Source of the DNA: Candidatus Dojkabacteria bacterium
GTDB taxonomy: Bacteria; Patescibacteriota; Dojkabacteria; B142; WJKM01
Reading direction: 5' to 3'
Length of the DNA: 14,943 bases
Assembly (NCBI GenBank): GCA_020429465.1
Contig: JAGQLH010000028.1
Span: forward strand, 1-14,943
The translations under genes were made by a program, and so were the position numbers. Of the stretch, positions 1 through 6,571 are shown in pieces. The notes beneath the pieces are model-generated. The model saw only the letters and a program-made list of their open reading frames with translations. It ran no database searches and was not told the origin of the DNA. Every line of letters begins with the position of its first letter. The first letter of the stretch is position 1.

Positions 1-191
1 TTTACTACATAGACAACTCGAAAGCCCGTAGACATCCAGTGGGCAAAATGATTGATAGTATATTCTTTTTGAAGATAGTAACGTTGTAGATCTGTAGAAT
101 ATTCTGGATAATCCTGATAAATACTTTTTTCAAACACACTAAAAAAACCATCAAGCTCCAGTTCTGTACAAAGAGAAACGTTTGATTTCAT
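1..191 (-). CDS. Partial GNAT-like N-acetyltransferase (N-terminus only)
   Basis: An open frame runs without a stop from an ATG at 191 off the left edge, giving the first 63 residues (starts MKSNVSLCTELELDGFF). An in-frame stop at 213-215 and no other start codon make this ATG the likely start, although no clear Shine-Dalgarno is seen. Acidic and aromatic residues in the first 45 positions are followed by a strand-like segment around GFRVVYVV. That resembles the opening of GNAT-fold acetyltransferases, where a helix pair precedes the first core strands. The acetyl-CoA-binding loop would lie beyond the edge, so the family call is only suggestive. It is 33 bases downstream of the preceding small membrane gene and probably cotranscribed with it. 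Confidence 0.45.
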   Translation of the reverse strand, partial: MKSNVSLCTELELDGFFSVFEKSIYQDYPEYSTDLQRYYLQKEYTINHFAHWMSTGFRVVYVV

Positions 192-224
192 GTACGTAGC
201 AATTTTTGAATTTTAGTAAATGTA

Positions 225-479
225 CTACTTATGTTCTTTTTTTTCTTTTATTAAATAGTAAAGAGAGCTACCTCCAGCACCTACTGCAAAGAGTCCCATA
301 CAGAATGTTATTAGACTAAAGAATATCAGAGCCCCAGTATCATCATTCCCCCATACATATGTCTGTGATGTCAGATTAAGGACCCCTCCAAAAAGTATAA
401 AGCCTAAACAACAAAGCGGCAGAAGACACAATAATGAGACAACAAGACCTACTACAGCTAATGTTTTTTTATTATCCAT
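225..479 (-). CDS. Small two-helix membrane protein, function unknown
   Basis: This 84-residue protein has a short charged N-terminus (MDNKK), a first hydrophobic helix at about residues 7-33 containing a CLLPLCCLG cluster, and a short polar loop (about 38-48). A second helix follows (about 50-77), and the tail is Lys/Glu-rich. That is a hairpin with both ends probably cytoplasmic. It starts 26 bases after the glyA stop, so it is likely the next gene of the same transcript. No enzymatic motif is visible and I do not recognise the family. No good ribosome-binding site precedes the ATG, as for several genes here. Confidence 0.6.
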   Translation of the reverse strand: MDNKKTLAVVGLVVSLLCLLPLCCLGFILFGGVLNLTSQTYVWGNDDTGALIFFSLITFCMGLFAVGAGGSSLYYLIKEKKEHK

Positions 480-505
480 ATGATTAATTATAAAAATTTA
501 ATATA

Positions 506-1867
506 TTATATATCTAGAGGAAAATTATCACAGAGCTCCATTACACTCTGAGCAATAGCACTTATTCTTTCAGATTTCATAGCTTTCTCTTCAAATACCT
601 CAAAATCATCTTCACTCCATCCTGTTATTTCCTCCATTACTTGATTCATCCATTCTGCTATTTGCTTCATCTCTTTTTCCTTCATTCCACGTGTTGTTAT
701 CCATGGAGTTCCTATTCTGAGTGCAGAGGGATCTGCTGGAGATCTACTTTCTTGAGGCATAGTATTCATATTGGTTATTATTCCGGCATGATCTAACGCT
801 CGAGCAAATTTTTTACCAAATACACCTTTATTTGTTAGATTAATAAGCACAAGATGTTTATCAGTTCCTCCTGTAACAATTTCAAAATCATAGAGACTCA
901 ATTCTTGTGCTAACGTTTGAGCATTCAAAACGATTTGCTCGGCATATCTCTTAAATTCAGGCTCTAATGCCTCTTTCAATCCAACTGATATTCCTGCAAT
1001 ACTATGATTGTGTGGGCCTCCTTGTAACCCTGGGAATACAGCTCTATTGATTTTTTTCATCAAATCATTTTGTGCAAGAATGATTGCCCCTCGATTACAT
1101 CGAAGCGTCTTATGAGTTGTAAAGGTTACTACATCGGCAATCCCAACTGGTGATTCATTTACCCCCGCAGCAATAAGACCTGCCTCGTGAGCGATATCAG
1201 CAAGATAATATGCACCTACTTTATCTGCTATTGCTTTCATTTTTCGATAATCAATCTCTCTTGGGTATGCAGTTCCACCTGTTATGATCAATTTTGGTTT
1301 TTCTTGTAATGCAATTTTCTCGATCTCTTCATAATCGAATAATTGATTATCAGGATTTGTTTTGTATTGAATAGCCTTAAAAAATTTTGATGTAACATTT
1401 ACTTTCCGTGAACCACCTGCATAGAGAAATCCATCATTTTCTTCATTCCGCTCTGACTTAGGAGAATAAGACCACCCATGTGATAAATGTCCACCATCAG
1501 GCAAATACATTCCCATAATTTTATCTCCAGGTTCCAAGAGTCCTAAATACACTGCAAGATTAGCGGGACTACCAGAAAGAGCTTGTACATTCACTCCCCA
1601 ATCACTTGGAACTTTAAAAAGTTCTTTAGCCCTAGATATTGCGAGTTTTTCTAGCTCATCTATGTGATAATTCCCCTCGTAATAACGTGCATCTGGATAT
1701 CCTTCTGAGTATTTATTCATAAAGACTGATCCCACAGCTTCTCGAACCGCTTTTGATGCAAAATTTTCTGATGGTATCATCGAAAGCTTCTCTTGTTGTT
1801 TTTTTTCCTCAGATTTTAAAATATCAAATAATTCTGAATCTTGTTTCTGTAAATTTGGTTTGTTCAT
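506..1867 (-). CDS. glyA: Serine hydroxymethyltransferase
   Basis: This PLP enzyme interconverts serine plus tetrahydrofolate with glycine plus 5,10-methylene-THF in the cytoplasm, the main source of one-carbon units. Its 453 residues cover the whole fold. The SENFAS substrate loop is at 33-38 and the YYEGN motif follows at 62-66. LSGSPAN lies at 98-103 and DGGHLSHGW at 124-132. PLP-binding Asp224 and His227 sit in ADIAH, the Schiff-base Lys253 is in TTHKT, and the carboxylate-binding Arg384 is in ALRIGTP. The central part (SGSPAN, MGMYLPDGGHLSHG, then FFKAIQYKTNPD) resembles eukaryotic-type SHMT more than the E. coli type, with extra residues at about 133-160. The loop after Lys253 is RCNRGA rather than the usual GPRGG-like form. 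The ATG at 1867 is the first start after the HAD gene. Together with folD in the same gene row it covers consecutive folate steps. Confidence 0.96.
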   Translation of the reverse strand: MNKPNLQKQDSELFDILKSEEKKQQEKLSMIPSENFASKAVREAVGSVFMNKYSEGYPDARYYEGNYHIDELEKLAISRAKELFKVPSDWGVNVQALSGSPANLAVYLGLLEPGDKIMGMYLPDGGHLSHGWSYSPKSERNEENDGFLYAGGSRKVNVTSKFFKAIQYKTNPDNQLFDYEEIEKIALQEKPKLIITGGTAYPREIDYRKMKAIADKVGAYYLADIAHEAGLIAAGVNESPVGIADVVTFTTHKTLRCNRGAIILAQNDLMKKINRAVFPGLQGGPHNHSIAGISVGLKEALEPEFKRYAEQIVLNAQTLAQELSLYDFEIVTGGTDKHLVLINLTNKGVFGKKFARALDHAGIITNMNTMPQESRSPADPSALRIGTPWITTRGMKEKEMKQIAEWMNQVMEEITGWSEDDFEVFEEKAMKSERISAIAQSVMELCDNFPLDI

Positions 1868-1897
1868 GATTTAAATGGTTATAATTTTATTAGCTCG

Positions 1898-1974
1898 TTA
1901 TATAATATAATTGTTGATGGCGTACGCTACACCATCTTCTTCAACACTAGGTACAACCACATCAGCAATTGCCT
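1898..1974 (-). other. Out-of-frame C-terminal coding remnant of the HAD gene
   Basis: Read one frame away from the annotated HAD frame, this stretch encodes AIADVVVPSVEEDGVAYAIN followed by NYII and a TAA at 1898-1900. That is the conserved end of Cof-type HAD phosphatases (GNAHPDLKAIADVV). Adding one A beside 1974-1975, turning CTAAGG into CTAAAGG on the minus strand, would join it smoothly to the upstream frame. It is either a real mutation, a sequencing or assembly indel, or much less likely a recoding site, since no slippery heptamer is present. Confidence 0.85.
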
Positions 1975-2658
1975 TAGGTCCGGATGTGCATTTCCCATCG
2001 CAATTTTCAATCCACACTGAGAAAACATTGGCGCATCATTTGGCATATCACCTATTCCTGCTGTTTCTTCCTGTGATATTCCAAGTTCTGATTGAACATA
2101 CTTTATGGCATCCCCTTTTGAAGCCCCTTTTTGAGTTATTAAGATCATAAACCCCTCCGGGTTCCAAATATGTGACCCAACAGTAATATGATATTCCCTG
2201 TCTAAGACCTGAATATGGTTAAGAATTTTATCTTTTTGCTCTTTACTATTTGCATGTAGAGATAACGTAATAAATTCCATCCCTTTGGAAATTGCATCCG
2301 GTGAATCAAGCCATGTCCCATCATGGCATATTCCATACCCATCCGGTATATCTTCTGCAAGGTCAATAACCTTAGTAACATCATCGTATGAAAGAACTTT
2401 TTTTCGTAGTAATTTCATACTTGGTCCATATACTTCTGCTCCACTTCCGATAACATGATAAGACTGCTCTAACCCTGCTAAATTAATAAGTTCTTTAACT
2501 TCTTGTGAAATTCTGCCTGTAGATAATGAAACCATTACTGTTTCAGATAGCTTTGAAATCGCAAACAAAACGCTTTTACTTACCTGAATCTCCCATTTTG
2601 TCGTTAATGTACCATCGACATCTAGGAAAAGTAATTTAATTGATTTTTCTTCATTCAT
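1927..2658 (-). CDS. Cof-type HAD family hydrolase, C-terminus frameshifted
   Basis: This is a haloacid-dehalogenase-superfamily phosphatase of the Cof/IIB type, acting on an unknown small phosphorylated substrate in the cytoplasm. Motif I is FLDVDGT with nucleophile Asp13 and acid/base Asp15. Motif II is STGR (46-49), and a type-IIB cap spans about 80-175. The motif III lysine lies in TQKGASKGDA (177 or 181), and motif IV is GIGDMPNDAPMF (Asp204, Asp208). The reading frame is normal up to GNAHPDL (residue 228) and then turns into a foreign hydrophobic tail ending in TAG. One base further over, the expected family ending AIADVVVPSVEEDGVAYAIN can be read, so a single base appears to be missing near 1974-1975. 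Repaired, the protein would be 253 residues and stop at 1898. The start overlaps the MFS stop by 8 bases, which suggests translational coupling. Confidence 0.9.
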   Translation of the reverse strand: MNEEKSIKLLFLDVDGTLTTKWEIQVSKSVLFAISKLSETVMVSLSTGRISQEVKELINLAGLEQSYHVIGSGAEVYGPSMKLLRKKVLSYDDVTKVIDLAEDIPDGYGICHDGTWLDSPDAISKGMEFITLSLHANSKEQKDKILNHIQVLDREYHITVGSHIWNPEGFMILITQKGASKGDAIKYVQSELGISQEETAGIGDMPNDAPMFSQCGLKIAMGNAHPDLRQLLMWLYLVLKKMV

Positions 2659-3835
2659 TATCCGATAATGCTCGTAATTTTAAACCGAGAGGTAATGCGA
2701 TAGTCAGTACAACTATACCAAGTAATGAGTAATATATTTGAGAAGAATACAGATCGAGAATAGGTCCTGATAAAACTACTATGATGAAAAAACTGAGGCT
2801 CATATATAAATTAAGAGCTGACATAGCAGTTGCACGATACTTCGATTCGAACTCATCATTTGCGAGTTTATCTAGTACGATAAATCGTAATGTTGAACTC
2901 ATGGTGGTAAAAAACACAACTCCGATCCCTACAATTTTCCCAACAATAAACCCAGGTAACAATGCAATGGAAAGAATAACAGGAAATATGAGAAAACTAT
3001 ATTTTGGTTTCACAATTCGATCAACTTTGAGAATCTTAACAATAACTATTACCGAAATAAATCTAATACTAGCAAAAAGCCAACTCTTCTCTATCTCTGA
3101 AAAACCAATATCAGATGCAAATATTTGATTGAAATAGGTCTGTAAGCTCCAAGTTACGCCACCTATCAATAAATAGAATAACGAAAACATTTTTAAATAC
3201 GATGATTTTAATGTTTGGTTAATACCCAGTTTCGTTTGACGTAAATAATTTTGTACAGTAAATATCTCTGTATCTATTTTTGGTTCTTGGAATAACAGTC
3301 CTATTGAAAAGCTGATTAATAATGCTATTCCATACAGAAAGTATGGCAAACCATTCCATATTTCAAACAAATACCCCGCTACAACAGAAGAAATAATTAT
3401 TCCAAATTGTACAATCAAGGTATTATTTGCAAGTACACGAGAGAAATCTTTTTCCTTCCCTTGTTCTTTAAGTGAATCATATACTAAAGCAGAATCTGCA
3501 CCAGAACGTAAAGCAGATGCTGTTGCCATAGTTATTACTGCTACCCAAAAAACCCATTTAGTCCATGCAAATGCAATGAAAATATTTCCTATTGCTTCTA
3601 TAAAAAATCCAATCACAACTGAAATTCTTCTTCCAACAAGATCTGCAAATGCTCCTGTAGGAAGTTCAAGCACAGCGGTAAGGAGTAATCTTACAGATGC
3701 CATAATTGACATTTCTGTAAATGATAAAAACCCTCGTTCATATGAAACCCAAATTGGAATCACAAATAACAAATGCGCAAAAAATGTTGTTGTGTAATAG
3801 AGTGGAATATTTCGCTTTAGGCGATCAAGATACAT
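2651..3835 (-). CDS. Major facilitator superfamily transporter
   Basis: This is a 394-residue integral membrane secondary transporter with about 12 hydrophobic segments, the usual length for the superfamily. The loop between helices 2 and 3 carries the MFS signature A in the form GAFADLVGRRISVVIG (about residues 61-76). Helix 4 is followed by LRSGADSALVYDSL, which is common in MFS proteins of uncharacterised specificity. The central loop (about 188-210) separates the two six-helix halves. The substrate cannot be told from sequence. It lies 93 bases after folD and its stop overlaps the HAD start by 8 bases, so the transporter and phosphatase are probably made together; an efflux or metabolite-salvage role is possible. 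The ATG at 3835 places the first helix about 10 residues in, as expected. Confidence 0.88.
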   Translation of the reverse strand: MYLDRLKRNIPLYYTTTFFAHLLFVIPIWVSYERGFLSFTEMSIMASVRLLLTAVLELPTGAFADLVGRRISVVIGFFIEAIGNIFIAFAWTKWVFWVAVITMATASALRSGADSALVYDSLKEQGKEKDFSRVLANNTLIVQFGIIISSVVAGYLFEIWNGLPYFLYGIALLISFSIGLLFQEPKIDTEIFTVQNYLRQTKLGINQTLKSSYLKMFSLFYLLIGGVTWSLQTYFNQIFASDIGFSEIEKSWLFASIRFISVIVIVKILKVDRIVKPKYSFLIFPVILSIALLPGFIVGKIVGIGVVFFTTMSSTLRFIVLDKLANDEFESKYRATAMSALNLYMSLSFFIIVVLSGPILDLYSSQIYYSLLGIVVLTIALPLGLKLRALSDNE

Positions 3836-3928
3836 AAGCTATGCGTTTCAAAAAATACGGACTGGACAGTACTTAGGAAACAGTATTATGAGAAATACAG
3901 GAATGCTGAATTTGTTGAAGAAATTCGT
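3836..3928. other. 93-base spacer between folD and the MFS gene
   Basis: No credible coding frame is found here: plus-strand peptides of 11-14 codons lack conservation or ribosome-binding sites. A short direct repeat, ACAGTA, occurs twice (around 3866 and 3880). No hairpin with a T-run is visible, so readthrough from folD into the MFS gene is plausible. This is the longest spacer within the left minus-strand gene row. Confidence 0.4.
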
Positions 3929-4834
3929 TTAAGCATGAGATTTATTTTGTAAGGTGTAAGCTTCTAAAGTATTCCACAAAAGCATTGCACGAGTCAACGG
4001 ACCAACACCACCCGGCACTGGTGTTAACCATCCAGCTTTAGACTGAACAGACAAACTATCCACATCCCCCTTAACTCCATCACTAGTTTGCTTAATACCA
4101 ACATCAATCAATACTGCTTGTTCTGAAATCATGTCACTAGTTAGTAGACCAACTTTACCGGTAGCCGTGATTACTATATCCGCACTTTGTGTATATTCTT
4201 TTAGATTTTTAGTATGGTGATGGCATATTGACACAGTTCCTCCAAGGTTTACGAGTAGTGCTGCAAGTGGCTTACCAACAATAAAAGAGTGATTGATTAT
4301 GACTATATCTTTACCTTCTATAAATTCGCTGAGATGCTGAGACGAAACCTGAGGGTTTAACTCCTCTACTGAATACATATTGTCTGAGTAACGAGCAACA
4401 TATTCAAGAGCTACCAGAACTGCTCGGACTGTAGCAGGCATAAACCCTTCAGTTCCCTGCCAAAGTGAACCTAGATTTATAGGGTTTAATCCATCTATAT
4501 CTTTATGTGGAGCAATATTTTTTAAAAGAGAGGTAATGTTTCCATCTACTGGCATAGGAAACTGAATAAGAAACCCATCAATTAATTCATTTCTATTAAA
4601 ATCATGGATAATCTGGCGTAACTCTTCATAGGTAGCACGTTCTTTTTTCCATACATGTGTCTGCATACCAACTTCTTCAGCATCAGAAACCTTATGACCT
4701 ACATATATTTCGGTAGCTTCATCATTCCCTACCTGAATAATCCCAAGTCTTGGTGGGCGTTCAAGCTGTTTTACAAGCTCAGAAAGTTTGAACCTAAATG
4801 TCTTTGCGATGTTATTTCCGTTTATTAATTGCAT
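3929..4834 (-). CDS. folD: Bifunctional methylenetetrahydrofolate dehydrogenase/cyclohydrolase
   Basis: FolD oxidises 5,10-methylene-THF to 5,10-methenyl-THF and hydrolyses it to 10-formyl-THF, feeding purine and formyl-methionine synthesis. The 301-residue length is typical. Catalytic residues are present: Tyr44 and Lys48 in IYVGHK, Gln91 in QFPMP and Asp114 in KDIDG, matching E. coli Tyr52, Lys56, Gln98 and Asp121. The C-terminal nucleotide-binding half ends with ADIVITATGK, DVGI, GDVD and the hallmark TPVPGGVGPLT (271-281). Two departures stand out. The usual GRS or GAS of the dinucleotide loop is NHS (181-183, before FIVGKP), and the usual PCTPxG region reads FMPATV (131-136). About a dozen extra residues lie at 150-170. 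It is the first gene of the left minus-strand row and diverges from the plus-strand gene at 4919; no Shine-Dalgarno is evident. Confidence 0.95.
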   Translation of the reverse strand: MQLINGNNIAKTFRFKLSELVKQLERPPRLGIIQVGNDEATEIYVGHKVSDAEEVGMQTHVWKKERATYEELRQIIHDFNRNELIDGFLIQFPMPVDGNITSLLKNIAPHKDIDGLNPINLGSLWQGTEGFMPATVRAVLVALEYVARYSDNMYSVEELNPQVSSQHLSEFIEGKDIVIINHSFIVGKPLAALLVNLGGTVSICHHHTKNLKEYTQSADIVITATGKVGLLTSDMISEQAVLIDVGIKQTSDGVKGDVDSLSVQSKAGWLTPVPGGVGPLTRAMLLWNTLEAYTLQNKSHA

Positions 4835-4875
4835 GTTGCGAAAAATTTATACTGCAGTTATACCTTATTTACGTA

Positions 4876-4910
4876 TATAATAAACTAGTTTTATATTTAT
4901 CATACAGGAG
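4876..4910 (+). promoter_or_regulatory. Promoter -10 and ribosome-binding site for the 4919 gene
   Basis: A perfect TATAAT lies at 4876-4881, and a strong Shine-Dalgarno, AGGAG, at 4906-4910, 8 bases before the ATG at 4919. The -35 side is weak; a region near 4852-4857 is the best placed. This is the clearest ribosome-binding site in the window, so the membrane protein gene may be translated better than its neighbours. The 84-base gap also has to hold the divergent folD promoter. Confidence 0.6.
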
Positions 4911-4918
4911 ATTTTACT

Positions 4919-6550
4919 ATGAATAAGCTGGTTAACCTCAATTTAGGAGGATTCAAAACCACTGTCCAACTTCCCGATCTTACCAAATCACAGTCTAAAT
5001 GGGAACAATTTCTCACAATAGTGAATTATTTTATCAATGCTATTCCAACACCACTAACTGCTCTGTTCCTTAGTTTGTTTTTACTTTCCCCTGTAATCAT
5101 AATTGGAGATACAGGATTATACGATGCAACAACACGTTTTGTCTTCTGGATTTACACATACGTTATAGCAATGATTGGAATCTCACTTGTACGTGCATTA
5201 CTTTCATGGGATTTTAGTTTAAAAATGTTCGAATATGATGTACTCCTTATGCTGTGCGTATCATTGTTAACGCTTATAAGTCTCTTGCCCTTTCTACTAT
5301 TCAATAGTGGTATTTTCACCACACTTACACTTCCTTCACAACTTCAGGGAAAATTAACTATCACTTCATACAGTAGTTTTGTCTTCATATTAGGACTAAT
5401 AGCAACATACTTTGTAGTCACTACATTACAAGCTAAATCACGAGTATTTTCTTGGATTCCTTGGTTAGTTGGCATCACGTTGTTTTTTGATCCACTCAAT
5501 TTCGAATCTTCGCTAATCAGAGTTTTAACTGGAGTTATACTGTTCGGATTTTATTCTGCGCGATCTTTAATTCCTCATTCATTATTGAAAAAATTATATG
5601 CATATGTGGTTTTACTACTCGGATTTGGACTGACCTTCACCCTACCCGAGCATTCACTAAATAGTTCAGGTTTATACACAACACTCCTTATTGTCCCATT
5701 CTTAGCTCTACTTGCTCACCCAAGTCGTACACAACCTCAAATTAAATTACTCACTGCATTAGGATTAGGGTTTATTCTCAAATCTCTTATTTCTCATGAG
5801 ATCTTATTTGAACAAGTTGTTTTACTTACCGTAGTAATAATTGAAGTTACTGCTTACATGATTTGGTTTAATCGAAAAAATGCTCGAAAACTTCTAAGGT
5901 CCCTAATTGAGAGTCTTACTCATAAAAATAAATCACTTTCACTAAACAGTGTACAACGTAGATTAGTATTTATGACATTTATTATAGGTGCTTTATTACT
6001 AGCTATTGTTGTATTAATCATCAACCCAAATACTGAGTCTATATTCCAACCATTGATAAATGATACTTCAGTGATCTCTTCTCATCTAAATTCACCCCTT
6101 ACTTGGATCTTTGGACTTTCAGGTGGTACTTATGAAACAGGATTTTTTTGGTTTATTTCCCAGTTTGGTATTTTGGGTATAACACTGTTCTTTTTACTTG
6201 GATTTGTTGTTGGTTGGCTACATCTTAAGGTAATTCAATCTGATACAATCACTTCAGAATTTGGCTATGCTCTTCTTATTGGATTCATTTTGGTGTATGT
6301 CCAATTATTGGTAAATAATCTACATGTGTTTGGAGTTGGTATATTCTGGTTAATTGTAAGTTGTCTTTCACTTTACAAATCATCAGTCAATCAAAAAAAG
6401 ATGGATGAGGAAGAACCAAAACTTCAGACATTTTCTTCCCTAAAAAAGCAAAATCTAAAAATAGGATTCGAAATACTTCGTATTATCTTATTAATTACAG
6501 TGGTGTATATATCTTACATTGCGTTTAGTGGATTTAGTCAACTAGTTTAA
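4919..6550 (+). CDS. Polytopic membrane protein, possibly O-antigen ligase/polymerase-like
   Basis: This 543-residue protein begins with a soluble stretch of about 40 residues (MNKLVNLNLGGFKTTVQLPD), followed by about 12-14 hydrophobic helices. An outside loop sits at roughly 365-395 (NPNTESIFQPLIND), followed by WIFGLSGGTYETGFFWFISQ and FGILG. A glycine-rich loop of the type FG-x-G, next to an aromatic helix with a QFGILG turn, is the ending typical of O-antigen ligases and Wzy-like polymerases. Members of that superfamily join glycans to lipids, proteins or each other on the outer face of the membrane. The match rests on layout and this one region; no diagnostic Arg or His pair could be assigned, so the role is tentative. 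It is cotranscribed with the Thr/Ser-rich surface protein 21 bases downstream, which would be a logical acceptor for such an enzyme. Confidence 0.6.
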   Translation: MNKLVNLNLGGFKTTVQLPDLTKSQSKWEQFLTIVNYFINAIPTPLTALFLSLFLLSPVIIIGDTGLYDATTRFVFWIYTYVIAMIGISLVRALLSWDFSLKMFEYDVLLMLCVSLLTLISLLPFLLFNSGIFTTLTLPSQLQGKLTITSYSSFVFILGLIATYFVVTTLQAKSRVFSWIPWLVGITLFFDPLNFESSLIRVLTGVILFGFYSARSLIPHSLLKKLYAYVVLLLGFGLTFTLPEHSLNSSGLYTTLLIVPFLALLAHPSRTQPQIKLLTALGLGFILKSLISHEILFEQVVLLTVVIIEVTAYMIWFNRKNARKLLRSLIESLTHKNKSLSLNSVQRRLVFMTFIIGALLLAIVVLIINPNTESIFQPLINDTSVISSHLNSPLTWIFGLSGGTYETGFFWFISQFGILGITLFFLLGFVVGWLHLKVIQSDTITSEFGYALLIGFILVYVQLLVNNLHVFGVGIFWLIVSCLSLYKSSVNQKKMDEEEPKLQTFSSLKKQNLKIGFEILRIILLITVVYISYIAFSGFSQLV

Positions 6551-6571
6551 TAGAACACAGATATCTTATAG

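Noticed and set aside
1911..2150. Plus-strand open frame of 79 codons opposite the HAD gene
   Set aside because: It is the complement of well-conserved HAD motifs and has no conserved features.
3841..3931. Short plus-strand peptides (11 and 14 codons) in the folD-MFS gap
   Set aside because: They have no ribosome-binding site or promoter and lie antisense to the transcript.
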